Shown: piece after piece, positions 41,078 through 51,374 of the stretch
Layout of the letters: every line of letters begins with the position of its first letter
How positions within the stretch are numbered: position 1 is the stretch's first letter
DNA from: Phycicoccus sp. CSK15P-2
Lineage (GTDB): Bacteria; Actinomycetota; Actinomycetes; Actinomycetales; Dermatophilaceae
DNA length: 64,000 nucleotides
Assembly (NCBI RefSeq): GCF_016888005.1
Contig: NZ_JAFDVE010000023.1
Coordinates: 62,001-126,000 of the forward strand
Direction: 5' to 3'
Notes under the pieces: generated by a model
What the model was told of the DNA's origin: nothing
Databases searched by the model: none
The model's input: only the letters and a program-made list of their open reading frames with translations
Program-made: the position numbers and the translations under genes

Positions 41078-41081
<4 letters not shown>
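39570..41081 (-). CDS. Membrane spermidine-synthase-like protein
   Basis: A 503-residue protein with an N-terminal membrane domain (about 25-230, seven or so hydrophobic segments beginning ASVLVFGSSCAVLVVEIVALRL) and a C-terminal spermidine-synthase/SAM fold (LGGGGLTLPRWLAS, then SEIDPGVLEVD and VVGDAFGGVSVPWHLTT). Fused proteins like this are common in actinobacteria; aminopropyl transfer has not been shown for them. Its start overlaps the NAD synthetase stop by 4 bases, so it is translated together with nadE. The role of the pairing is unclear. Confidence 0.87.
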
Positions 41082-43162
<2,081 letters not shown>

Positions 43163-43168
43163 GCCGCC

Positions 43169-43174
43169 AGCCTA
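43169..43174 (-). promoter_or_regulatory. -10 element TAGGCT of nadE
   Basis: Minus-strand TAGGCT ends 6 bases before ATG 43162, with no ribosome-binding site between. Confidence 0.5.
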
Positions 43175-43196
43175 TGGGGCGGCGGCCCGGGAAGGC

Positions 43197-43667
43197 TCAG
43201 CCTCCGACGCCGCTCCACACGGCCTCGGCACCGGAGTGCCCGACGAGCACCACGAGGACGGTCAGCGCAATCGCGAGCAGGACACTGACACCGCTGAGGA
43301 CCCGCAGCGGCATCGACGAGCCGGAGCCGTTGCCGGCGACGGCCCGGCGGTGCATCATCCACAGCACCCACGAGAGGGCGGCGGTCGCGGCGAGCGTGAT
43401 CGGCATGGTCTCGCCGATCTCGGCGTGCTGCTCCACGAGGTCGCCCCCACCGCCGATGCGTTCCCGCAGGGCCTCTCCCGACTGCCCCGCGGCGATGGCC
43501 GAGACGAACGTGACGCTCGCGAGGAGGGGCAGGGCGAGGCCGATCCGGCTCCGAAGCCTCTCGGAGACGACGAACAGGACCAGGAGCAGCGCGGTGAGCG
43601 GGGTGAGGACGACGACCGCGTGGACGACGAGCGGGTGGACCGGGATGCCGAGGATCGTGTCGAACAA
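43197..43667 (-). CDS. DUF2231-family membrane protein
   Basis: A 156-residue inner-membrane protein with four predicted helices (starting GIPVHPLVVHAVVVLTPLTA). The HPLVVH histidines near the first helix are typical of DUF2231, a family near cytochrome and redox genes whose function is not settled. I choose TTG 43667 because GGAGG lies 6 bases upstream and a longer frame is unsupported. It lies between nadE and a divergent MFS gene. Confidence 0.82.
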   Translation of the reverse strand: MFDTILGIPVHPLVVHAVVVLTPLTALLLVLFVVSERLRSRIGLALPLLASVTFVSAIAAGQSGEALRERIGGGGDLVEQHAEIGETMPITLAATAALSWVLWMMHRRAVAGNGSGSSMPLRVLSGVSVLLAIALTVLVVLVGHSGAEAVWSGVGG

Positions 43668-43833
43668 CGGAGACCTCCGGGACGGGCGCAGCGGGGTGCC
43701 GGGCGCTGCCCCCACTCTGCCGGTTCCGCGGCCCGCTGTGGAGGCCGGAACCTGACAGGACGGGAGTGACATCCGGACAGTGTCCGTCGGTCCGACCGGG
43801 AATGCCTCCGACGGCGACCGCCTTGGATCTCTC

Positions 43834-45036
43834 GTGCCGCGCCCCCGCCACCCGTTCCTCGCCACCCTCGCCCTCATCCTCGGCGGCGTGGCCATCGGGA
43901 CGACCGAGTTCGTGACCATGGGCCTCCTGCCCCAGATCGCGGACGGCGTGTCGGTCGGGATCCCGGAGGCCGGGCACACGATCTCGGCGTACGCCGCCGG
44001 GGTGGTGGTCGGCGCGCCGCTCATCGCAGCGCTGGGAGCAACGCTGCCGCGCAAGGGCCTGCTCCTCGCGCTGATGGTCGCGTTCGTCGTCGGCAACGTG
44101 CTGAGCGCCGTCGCGCCGTCGTACGAGACGCTCTTCGGCGCGCGGTTCGTCGCCGGGTTGCCGCACGGGGCGTTCTTCGGTGTGGGGGCGCTCGTCGCGG
44201 TCGACCTCGCACCGCCGGGCCGCTCGGGGCGGGCCGTCGGCCGGATGATGCTCGGCCTGCCCATCGCCAACGTGCTGGGCGTGCCGGGTGCGACCTGGCT
44301 GGGCCAGCACGCCGGGTGGCGGTCGGCGTACTGGCTGGTCACGGTGCTCGGGCTCGCCACTGTCGCGCTCCTCGCGGCAACCGTCCCGCACCTCCCCGGT
44401 GACCGCTCGCGCACGGTGCGTGCCGAGCTCGGGGCGCTGCGGAACCTCCAGGTCGTGCTCACGCTCGCGGTCGGGGCGGTCGGTTTCGGTGGGATGTTCG
44501 CGATGTACTCGTACATCGCGCCGACGGTCACCGAGGTCACCGGACTGCCGCAGTCCGCCGTGCCGGTGTTCCTCCTCGTGTTCGGCGCGGCCGGGGTCGT
44601 CGGCAACCTCGTCGCGGGGAGGATGGGGGACTGGTCGGTGCTGCGCTCGGTGGTCATCGGGATGGTGGGTGTGGGCGCCTCGCTCGCGGTGTTCGCGCTC
44701 GTCGCGCCGTACGCCGTGCCTGCGCTGGTCGTGCTGGCCATGACGTCCTTGTTGACTGCCGTGCTCGTCATCAACCTCCAGCTGCGGCTCATGCAGGTGG
44801 CCGGCCCGGCGCAAACCCTCGCCGCAGCCGGCAACCACGCGGCGCTCAACCTCGCGAACGCGCTCGGGGCGTGGCTGGGTGGGGCCGTCATCGCCGCCGG
44901 GTTCGGGTACACGGCGCCGTCCTGGGTCGGGGTGGCCCTGGCCGGGCTCGGGCTGGTCGTGCTGGCGGTGTCGGTGCGGGTCCACCAGCGCGACACCGGC
45001 CGCACGCTGCACCGCCGAGCGCCCGCCACGCCGTAG
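43834..45036 (+). CDS. MFS transporter, AraJ/sugar-efflux-like
   Basis: A 400-residue, 12-helix major facilitator. ATEFVTMGLLP-like (here GTTEFVTMGLLPQIADGV) near the first helix and GRSGRAVGRMMLGLPIANVLGVPGA in the middle are characteristic of the arabinose/IPTG/chloramphenicol-efflux branch. Substrate unknown. I start at GTG 43834, 6 bases after TTGGAT; GTG 43780 would add 18 residues and is also possible. The Old Yellow Enzyme gene is convergent behind a strong terminator. Confidence 0.87.
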   Translation: MPRPRHPFLATLALILGGVAIGTTEFVTMGLLPQIADGVSVGIPEAGHTISAYAAGVVVGAPLIAALGATLPRKGLLLALMVAFVVGNVLSAVAPSYETLFGARFVAGLPHGAFFGVGALVAVDLAPPGRSGRAVGRMMLGLPIANVLGVPGATWLGQHAGWRSAYWLVTVLGLATVALLAATVPHLPGDRSRTVRAELGALRNLQVVLTLAVGAVGFGGMFAMYSYIAPTVTEVTGLPQSAVPVFLLVFGAAGVVGNLVAGRMGDWSVLRSVVIGMVGVGASLAVFALVAPYAVPALVVLAMTSLLTAVLVINLQLRLMQVAGPAQTLAAAGNHAALNLANALGAWLGGAVIAAGFGYTAPSWVGVALAGLGLVVLAVSVRVHQRDTGRTLHRRAPATP

Positions 45037-45051
45037 CGCGTGCGGAGCGCC

Positions 45052-45089
45052 CGCCGTGCCGCCCGGGGTGGTGCCCGGACGGCACGGCG
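45052..45089. terminator. Bidirectional terminator, 10-bp stem
   Basis: CGCCGTGCCG at 45052-45061 pairs with CGGCACGGCG at 45080-45089; the 18-base loop can pair further (CCCGGG with GCCCGG). Lies between convergent MFS and alkene reductase genes. Confidence 0.75.
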
Positions 45090-45094
45090 AACGG

Positions 45095-46186
45095 TCAAGC
45101 CACCTCGTCCTCGAGGAAGGGGTAGTCGGTGTAGCCCTCGGCGCCGCCGCCGTAGAACGTGGCGGCGTCCGGGTCGTTGAGCGGGGCGCCCTCTCGCCAG
45201 CGCCGCGGCAGGTCGGGGTTCGCGAGGAACGGCCGTCCGACGACGACCGCGTCGGCGAGGCCCTCGCGGACCAGGGCCTCGGCGGAGTCCTTCGTCGTCA
45301 CGGTGCCGAAGCCGTCGTTGAGCAGGAACGGGCCGTCGTGCAGCGCCCGGATGGTGCTCGTGATGTCGGCGTGGGCGTCGGCGAGGACGGAGACGTACGC
45401 GATGCCGAGGTCGGCGATCCCGGTCATCAGTGCCGTGTAGGTGGCCGTGGTCTCGGCCGGGTCGTCCTCGATGACGCCCTGGATGTTGTGCGCGGGGGAC
45501 AGGCGCAGGCCCACCTTGTCGGCGCCGATCTCGGCGGCGACGGCGCGGACGACCTCGACACCGAACCTGGCGCGGGCCTCGGGTGAGCCGCCGTAGCCGT
45601 CGGTGCGCCGGTTCGAGGCCGGGGAGAGGAACTGGTGGACGAGGTAGCCGTTGGCACCGTGCACCTCGATGCCGTCGAGGCCCGCGTCCACCGCGTTGCG
45701 AGCGGCCGCGACGTGCTCCTGCACGATCGAGGTGATCTCGACCTCGTCGAGCGCGCGGGGCACCGGGTGGGGCTTCGGGCCCTCGGCGGTGAACATGTCG
45801 CCGGGGGCCGCTATGGCACTCGGTGCGACGCTCCCGAGGCCGTGCTTGTTGTCGGGGTGCGCGACCCGGCCGACGTGCATGAGCTGGACGACGATGCGGC
45901 CGCCGTCGGCGTGGACGGCGTCGGCGACCCGGCGCCAGCCCCGGACCTGCTCGGCGCTGTGGATGCCGGGGGTGTTCAGGTAGCCCTGGCCGACGGCGCT
46001 CGGCTGCGTGCCCTCGGTGACGACGAGCGCGGCCGACGCGCGCTGGCGGTAGTACTCGACCTGGAGGTCGGTGGGCACGCCGTTCTCGTCGGCGCGGTTG
46101 CGGGTCAGCGGCGCCAGGACGATGCGGTGGGGCAGTTCTCCGAGCGAGGTGGTCAGGGGTGTGAACAGGTCGGTCATGAAAGCCAT
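45095..46186 (-). CDS. Old Yellow Enzyme-family alkene reductase
   Basis: A 363-residue FMN-dependent NAD(P)H oxidoreductase that reduces activated alkenes or nitro-compounds. Landmarks: VLAPLTRNRADENGVPTDLQ, MHVGRVAHPDNKH, the active-site HGANGYLVHQFLSPASNRR and DGYGG, and VVVGRPFLANPDLPRR. ATG 46186 is used; ATG 46177 is three codons inside. A GTTGA-N4-TCAAC palindrome lies about 60 bases upstream, so a MarR/HxlR/TetR-like regulator may control it, but none is adjacent. NemA-like enzymes are often induced by electrophiles. Confidence 0.93.
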   Translation of the reverse strand: MAFMTDLFTPLTTSLGELPHRIVLAPLTRNRADENGVPTDLQVEYYRQRASAALVVTEGTQPSAVGQGYLNTPGIHSAEQVRGWRRVADAVHADGGRIVVQLMHVGRVAHPDNKHGLGSVAPSAIAAPGDMFTAEGPKPHPVPRALDEVEITSIVQEHVAAARNAVDAGLDGIEVHGANGYLVHQFLSPASNRRTDGYGGSPEARARFGVEVVRAVAAEIGADKVGLRLSPAHNIQGVIEDDPAETTATYTALMTGIADLGIAYVSVLADAHADITSTIRALHDGPFLLNDGFGTVTTKDSAEALVREGLADAVVVGRPFLANPDLPRRWREGAPLNDPDAATFYGGGAEGYTDYPFLEDEVA

Positions 46187-46247
46187 CCGATCGGTCGGGG
46201 TCGAGGGCCGGACGCCGCCGTCCGGGGCCGCGGCAGGGGCACGGCTC

Positions 46248-46261
46248 GTTGACGCTTCAAC
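46248..46261. promoter_or_regulatory. Palindrome upstream of the alkene reductase
   Basis: GTTGA and TCAAC around CGCT at 46248-46261. It has the look of an operator for a winged-helix repressor, located about 60 bases before the gene start. The matching regulator is not in the window. Confidence 0.45.
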
Positions 46262-46303
46262 AACATTCCTCGCGCAGCATTCCCCAGCGCTCCCGGCCCC
46301 CCC

Positions 46304-46322
46304 GAGCCCCGAAGGGGCCCTC
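46304..46322 (-). terminator. Terminator after the HNH gene
   Basis: GCCCC-GAA-GGGGC stem centred near 46312, reading as GCCCC-TTC-GGGGC on the minus strand, downstream of the HNH endonuclease stop. Confidence 0.5.
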
Positions 46323-46351
46323 GGACCGGGAGTCGCCGAACGCGGCGGGTG

Positions 46352-48217
46352 TCAGAACGGAGGCGGGTCGTCGGCGTGAGCGCGGGCGCGGTGCCAGGTG
46401 GCGGTGTGGATCGTGACCGGGCTTCCGCGCACCCGACAGGCAGCGAGCCGGTGTTCGAGGTGGTGCTCGAGGGCGCTGTGCTGCGCGTCGGGGAGGGTGG
46501 CTCCTGCGGTGACGGACACCGCTCCGCGCGTCACCCCGCGACTCACCTCGTCTGTGCTCACCCCTTCGGCGTTCGGGACATCGGATCTCATTCCCTCGGT
46601 GCCGGACCCCGGCAGCACGGCGAGGCTCCGGTGGTCGGGTGGGCGCGTGGTGCGGACCCGACCGGTGGGGTCCGTCCAGGTGAGCGTGGCGTCGAGATGG
46701 AGGAGGGCGGACCACCCCTGCAGCTGTTTGACGCGGTGGTGGCGGCGGCACAGGCAGGCGAGGTTGGACGCGGTGGTCGGGCCGGCAGGCCAGGGCCGCA
46801 CGTGGTCCAGATCGCAGAAGCGTGCGGAGACATGGCAGCCGGGGAAGCGGCAGCGCCCGTCACGGGCCCTGACGAGCGCTGCGAGCCGTCGCCCGGGGCG
46901 GTAGGACTCGGTGGCGAGCGCGTCGTCGGTGTCGACGAGCGCTCCGGTGGACGGGTGGTACCGCACGGGGCGCCCGGCCTGTGCGCCGGAGAAGCGGCCG
47001 GCCGGGCGTTGCTCGGCGGTGGCCGCCGCCGAAGCCGCCCGGCCGATCCAGGCGCGCGCGACGAGCTGGGGCTCGCTCGACCCCGGAGCGATGACCTCGA
47101 CGAGGTCGTCGTCCCCGTGGCCTGGGCCGGTGCTGTTCCCGCGAGCCATCTCCACGGCGCCACCCGGATGCGCTTCCCGCGTGCCGGTGCGGCCGGACCG
47201 CGTTGCGGTGGTGTCGATGTCGCCGGGCCTTGCAGTGGCATCAGTGGCGACGGGGACGACCTGGGGCTCCGAGCTGTGGTGGGCGGGCGCGAGGCCGGGC
47301 TCTGACGAGCTGGTCGCGGGCGTGACCTCGGGGTCCGGGGCGTGGGCTGCGGGCGCGGCGTCGGGCCCCGAGGTGTGGTCGGCGGTGACCACCTGCACCC
47401 GGACGTCGACGGTCGCGCTGCCGGTGACGAGGTCGGTGAGCGCCTTGGCCCGAGCACGGTCGATACGCGCACAGGTGCCGTCGGTGGTGTACCGCTGTGC
47501 GAGGGCGTCGACGGCGGCCCATGCGGTGCATGCCTCCTCGGCGGGGAAGGTGCCGAACCAGGTGTCGACCCCGGGCTCCTCGACCCACCGTCGCAGCCCC
47601 GACTCGGCGCGGGCGCGGACCGCCCGCTGCCGCAGCAGGTCGGGGGAGATGCGGGCGAGCTGCTGCCGGACCCGGCGACGGAGGCGAGGCGCGTCGTCGA
47701 CCGCGAGATGGCACTCGACGGCACCGACGACGGCGGCGGCGACCGCCGCCGGAACCTCCTCGAGCTCGTGGGCGACCACTCCGGCACGGAAGGCGTCCAG
47801 GCGCCCGGCGGCCATCGCGGCGTGCAGGCCGCCCAGCCCGGTCTCGGTGCCGGACCCCTCGGGCCCGTCGGCGGCGAGACGGACCGCCTGACGGACCCTG
47901 CGCTCGGCGTGCGCCGCAGTGGCGCCCAGGACCCCGGAGACGATCCCGGGCGCGTCGAGTGCGACGTGTCCGGTGGCGCGGTGGGTCTCGACGACCTCGC
48001 CGGTCTCGAGCACCTCGGCCTCGATCGCCGCGAGCCGCACGATGGCGACGTCCTGCGCAGCGGCGACCTCACGACCGAGCGCCTCGAGCTCACCGAGCGC
48101 GGCCGCCCACTCCGCACGCGACCCGCGCACGCCACTGACCGGTCCGGCCGACGCGAGTCGCGCACGCGCCTCGCCCGCGGCGTGCAGCACCTCCTGCGGA
48201 CCGGCCGGTGTCGTCAT
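46352..48217 (-). CDS. DUF222/13E12-type HNH endonuclease
   Basis: A 621-residue protein with the N-terminal DUF222 helical domain (about 15-290), a Ser/Ala/Pro-rich linker and a C-terminal HNH nuclease motif (CRFPGC, CDLDHVRPWPAGPTTASNL, LCRRHHRVKQ near residues 455-490), plus a 130-residue tail. The family is highly repeated in mycobacteria as 13E12 proteins. ATG 48217 has GGGGGA upstream; GTG 48238 is an alternative. The promoter has a perfect TTGACA, TATTCT at 17 bases and a LexA-type box in the spacer, so it should be switched on by DNA damage. Confidence 0.9.
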   Translation of the reverse strand: MTTPAGPQEVLHAAGEARARLASAGPVSGVRGSRAEWAAALGELEALGREVAAAQDVAIVRLAAIEAEVLETGEVVETHRATGHVALDAPGIVSGVLGATAAHAERRVRQAVRLAADGPEGSGTETGLGGLHAAMAAGRLDAFRAGVVAHELEEVPAAVAAAVVGAVECHLAVDDAPRLRRRVRQQLARISPDLLRQRAVRARAESGLRRWVEEPGVDTWFGTFPAEEACTAWAAVDALAQRYTTDGTCARIDRARAKALTDLVTGSATVDVRVQVVTADHTSGPDAAPAAHAPDPEVTPATSSSEPGLAPAHHSSEPQVVPVATDATARPGDIDTTATRSGRTGTREAHPGGAVEMARGNSTGPGHGDDDLVEVIAPGSSEPQLVARAWIGRAASAAATAEQRPAGRFSGAQAGRPVRYHPSTGALVDTDDALATESYRPGRRLAALVRARDGRCRFPGCHVSARFCDLDHVRPWPAGPTTASNLACLCRRHHRVKQLQGWSALLHLDATLTWTDPTGRVRTTRPPDHRSLAVLPGSGTEGMRSDVPNAEGVSTDEVSRGVTRGAVSVTAGATLPDAQHSALEHHLEHRLAACRVRGSPVTIHTATWHRARAHADDPPPF

Positions 48218-48249
48218 CGCGTCCCCCTGTCCTCCCACGAGTCTCCCCG

Positions 48250-48278
48250 AGAATAGAACACGTGTTCGATCATGTCAA
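48250..48278 (-). promoter_or_regulatory. LexA-controlled promoter (SOS box) of the HNH gene
   Basis: On the minus strand TTGACA (48273-48278), 17-base spacer and TATTCT (48250-48255). Between them TCGAACACGTGTTCTA (48254-48269) matches the actinobacterial SOS box TCGAAC-N4-GTTCGA at all but the last half-site positions (GAAC-N4-GTTC core is perfect). A bound LexA would cover the spacer and -10. Confidence 0.8.
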
Positions 48279-48403
48279 GGGCTTGCCCGCTCGGCCACGC
48301 CCTCGCGGAGCACGAACAACGGGCGGCGTCACCCTCCGCGGACGGTGAGACACCGCACGACTCCACCCGCCGTTGCGCGACCACCTACCCCGCCGGGTTC
48401 TCG

Positions 48404-48409
48404 TAGGCT
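48404..48409 (+). promoter_or_regulatory. -10 element TAGGCT of the crotonase gene
   Basis: TAGGCT ends 7 bases before ATG 48417; no Shine-Dalgarno intervenes. Confidence 0.5.
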
Positions 48410-48416
48410 GTGGCGC

Positions 48417-49214
48417 ATGGTGCATCCGGTGTCGTGTGTGACCGAAGGCGGGATCGCGCGGGTGCGCCTCGAGCGGCCAGACAAGCTCAACGCGCTCACC
48501 CTCGACACGCTGGACGCGCTCGTCGGGACCGCGCGCTCCCTGCGCGCCGACCGCACCCTGCGCGGCGTCGTCCTCAGCGGCGCCGGTGACTCCTTCTGTG
48601 CCGGACTCGACTTCGCCACCGTGCTCCGCGACCCGCCACGGGTCGCCCGGGCCTTCGCCCCCCGCCCGTGGCGCGGCACCAACCTCTTCCAGGAGGCCTG
48701 CTGGGCCTGGCGCCGGCTGCCCGTCCCCGTCGTCGCCGCGGTCCACGGTCACTGCTACGGCGGTGGACTGCAGATCGCCCTCGCCGCCGACCTGCGGATG
48801 ACCACGCCGGACGCGCGGTGGTCGGTCCTGGAGGCCAAGTGGGGTCTCGTCCCCGACATGAGCGGTATCCAGGCGCTCTCCCAGCAGGTGCGGATGGACG
48901 TCGCCAAGCGGCTGACGATGACCGGTGAGGTCGTCTCCGGCGAGCGTGCCGTCGAGCTCGGTCTCGCGAGCGAGGTGCACGCCGACCCGGCGGCCGCCGC
49001 GAGCGCCTTCCTCGACGAGGTCACCACGCGCTCACCGGACTCCGTGGCCGCGACGAAGCGGCTGTTCGAGCGCACGTGGTCCTCCGGTCCACGGCGCACC
49101 TTCTCCCGCGAGCGCCTGGAGCAGGCCAGGCTGCTCCGCCGCGGCAACACCCGTACGGCCCGCGAGGCCGCCCTCGAACGACGCGAGCCGAGCTTCGGCC
49201 CGAGGGCCCGATGA
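48417..49214 (+). CDS. Enoyl-CoA hydratase/isomerase (crotonase family)
   Basis: A 265-residue crotonase-fold enzyme. The CoA-thioester oxyanion-hole segments are GAGDSFCAGLDFATV and HGHCYGGGLQIALAADLRM; the acidic pair of classical hydratases is not obviously complete, so it could be an isomerase or other CoA enzyme. Its stop overlaps the ATG of the molybdopterin oxidoreductase (ATGA), so the two are translated together, and a leaderless promoter precedes it. The SDR gene follows next. This suggests one fatty-acid or small-acid metabolic unit. Confidence 0.9.
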   Translation: MVHPVSCVTEGGIARVRLERPDKLNALTLDTLDALVGTARSLRADRTLRGVVLSGAGDSFCAGLDFATVLRDPPRVARAFAPRPWRGTNLFQEACWAWRRLPVPVVAAVHGHCYGGGLQIALAADLRMTTPDARWSVLEAKWGLVPDMSGIQALSQQVRMDVAKRLTMTGEVVSGERAVELGLASEVHADPAAAASAFLDEVTTRSPDSVAATKRLFERTWSSGPRRTFSRERLEQARLLRRGNTRTAREAALERREPSFGPRAR

Positions 49215-51355
49215 GCCCCGCGGCCGGGACCACCCGGTACGTCTCGTGCACGCTGTGCGAGGCGATGTGCGGCCTCGAGGCGACGGTCGGCGCGGACGGG
49301 AAGGTCCAGACCCTGCGTGGCCACGAGGGCGACCCCCTCTCCCGAGGACACCTCTGTCCCAAGGCGTTCGCGCTGCCGCAGATCCAGGAGGACCCCGACC
49401 GGCTCCGCCGTCCGCTCGTCCGCGGCGCCGACGGCGAGCTGCACGAGGCGACCTGGGACGACGCCGTCGCCCGGGCCGTCGACCTCATCGCTGGCGTCCA
49501 GGAGGTACACGGCGACGACGCGCTCGCCGTGTACCTCGGCAACCCCAACGTGCACAGCCTCGGTGCACTGACCCACCACCCGACCCTGGTCCGGCTGCTC
49601 CGGACCCGGAACCGCTACTCCGCCACGTCGGTCGACCAGCTGCCGCACCATGTCGTCGCCCACGCCCTCTACGGCCACCAGTTCCTCCTGCCGGTGCCGG
49701 ACGTCGACCGCACCGACCTGCTCGTCCTCGTCGGCCACAACCCGATGGCGTCCAACGGCTCGCTGTGGACCGTGCCGGACTTCCCGCAGCGCCGCCGCGA
49801 GCTCGCGGCCCGCGGTGGCCGGCTCGTCGTGCTCGACCCGCGCCGCACCGAGACCGCGGCGGTCGCCGACGAGCACCACTTCGTCCGCCCGGGCACCGAC
49901 GCGATGGTGCTGCTCGCGCTCGTCCGCGAGGTCGTCGCGCTCGGCCCGCGCCCGGCCGCCTACGTCGACGGCCTGGATGCCGTGCGCGAGGCCGTCGTCC
50001 CCTTCACCCCCGAGCTCGCCGAGCGGATGAGCGGGATGTCCGCCACCGCCGTGCGTGCCCTGGCCCGGGCGCTGCTCGAGACACCCTCGGCCGCGGTCCA
50101 CGGCCGGATGGGCGTCTCGACCCAGGGCTTCGGCGTCGTCTGCCAGTGGGCGGTCCAGACGCTCAACATCCTCACCGGCAACCTCGACGCCCCCGGCGGG
50201 ACGATGCTCACGACGCCGGCCGTCGACCTCGTCGGCCGGGGCATCCTCGGCCGGGGCGGGTTCTCCCGCCGCCGGACCCGGGTGCGCGGCCTGCCCGGCT
50301 TCGGTGGCGAGCTGCCGGTGGCGGCGCTCGCCGAGGAGATGACGACGCCGGGCGACGGGCAGGTGCGCGCGCTGCTGACGATCGCCGGCAACCCGGTCTC
50401 CTCGACGCCCGGTGGGGCCCGGCTCGACGCCGCCGTCGCCGGGCTGGACGCCTACGTCGCGGTCGACATGTACCTCAACGAGACCACCCGGCACGCGGAC
50501 GTCGTCCTGCCGCCCACCGGCCCGCTCGAGCGCGACCACTACGACCTCGTCTTCCACGTGCTGGCGGTCCGGGACACCGCGCGATTCACCCCGGCGCCGT
50601 ACCCCAAGGACCCGGGCGGCCGGCACGACTGGGAGATCGCCCGCGACCTCGGCCTCGCCTACCTGCGGCGGCGGAGGGCCGGCGGATGGCGCGAACGTGT
50701 CACGCGCGCCGGCCTCGAGGTCGAGGCCCGGCTGCGCACCTCGCCGACGACGCAGCTCGACGCCCTCCTGCGCACGGGTGGCGCGGGCCTGTCCGTCAAG
50801 AAGCTGCGCGACGCGGGCCCGGGCGGTCTCGAGCTGGGGGCGCTGCGGCCCCGCCTGCCCGGGCGGCTCTTCACCGACGACCGGCGCGTCGACCTCGCCG
50901 TGCCGTTCGTCCTCGACGACCTCGAGCGGGTGCTCGCGGCGGCGTCCCGCACCCGGGACCCCGACACCCTCGTGCTCGTCGGCCGCCGGCACCAGCGCGA
51001 CAACAACTCGTGGCTGCACAACGCCCCCGTCCTGACCACGGGGCGTCCGCGGCACACGTTGCACGCCAACCCCGACGACCTCGCCGTCCGGGGCATCCGG
51101 GACGGCGACCGGGTGCGGCTGGCCTCGGCCGCGGGGACGGTCGAGGTCGAGGTCTGCGCCACCGAGGACGTCATGCGCGGCGTCGTCTCACTGCCGCACG
51201 GCTACGGCCACGACCGGGACGGGGTGCGCCTCTCGCACGCCACCGGCCTGCCGGGGGCCTCCGTCAACGACGTCACCGACCCGGATGTCGTGGAGGCGGT
51301 CTCGGGCAACGCCGTGCTCAACGGGGTCCCCGTCACCATCGAGCCCGCGTACTGA
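49211..51355 (+). CDS. Molybdopterin-dependent oxidoreductase (formate dehydrogenase-like)
   Basis: A 714-residue member of the DMSO-reductase superfamily. The N-terminal Fe4S4 motif is CTLCEAMCG with the fourth cysteine in HLCPKAF; the Mo/W-bis-PGD domains follow (VGHNPMASNGSLW, GNLDAPGGTML, LTIAGNPVSSTPGG) and a C-terminal dinucleotide-binding domain (LHANPDDLAVRGIRDGDRV). It has no signal peptide, so it is cytosolic. Physiological substrate cannot be read from sequence; relatives include formate dehydrogenase-type and other oxidoreductases. It is coupled to a crotonase by ATGA, which is an unusual partner. No electron-transfer subunit gene is adjacent. Confidence 0.9.
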   Translation: MSPAAGTTRYVSCTLCEAMCGLEATVGADGKVQTLRGHEGDPLSRGHLCPKAFALPQIQEDPDRLRRPLVRGADGELHEATWDDAVARAVDLIAGVQEVHGDDALAVYLGNPNVHSLGALTHHPTLVRLLRTRNRYSATSVDQLPHHVVAHALYGHQFLLPVPDVDRTDLLVLVGHNPMASNGSLWTVPDFPQRRRELAARGGRLVVLDPRRTETAAVADEHHFVRPGTDAMVLLALVREVVALGPRPAAYVDGLDAVREAVVPFTPELAERMSGMSATAVRALARALLETPSAAVHGRMGVSTQGFGVVCQWAVQTLNILTGNLDAPGGTMLTTPAVDLVGRGILGRGGFSRRRTRVRGLPGFGGELPVAALAEEMTTPGDGQVRALLTIAGNPVSSTPGGARLDAAVAGLDAYVAVDMYLNETTRHADVVLPPTGPLERDHYDLVFHVLAVRDTARFTPAPYPKDPGGRHDWEIARDLGLAYLRRRRAGGWRERVTRAGLEVEARLRTSPTTQLDALLRTGGAGLSVKKLRDAGPGGLELGALRPRLPGRLFTDDRRVDLAVPFVLDDLERVLAAASRTRDPDTLVLVGRRHQRDNNSWLHNAPVLTTGRPRHTLHANPDDLAVRGIRDGDRVRLASAAGTVEVEVCATEDVMRGVVSLPHGYGHDRDGVRLSHATGLPGASVNDVTDPDVVEAVSGNAVLNGVPVTIEPAY

Positions 51356-51361
51356 CGGGTC

Positions 51362-51367
51362 TAGGGT
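51362..51367 (+). promoter_or_regulatory. -10 element TAGGGT of the SDR gene
   Basis: TAGGGT ends 7 bases before ATG 51375 and starts 6 bases after the previous stop. Confidence 0.5.
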
Positions 51368-51374
51368 CGTGGGC

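Noticed and set aside
46352-48217. Homing endonuclease or mobile intron
   Set aside because: The HNH domain is part of the DUF222/13E12 protein family with normal genomic surroundings and no intron boundaries.
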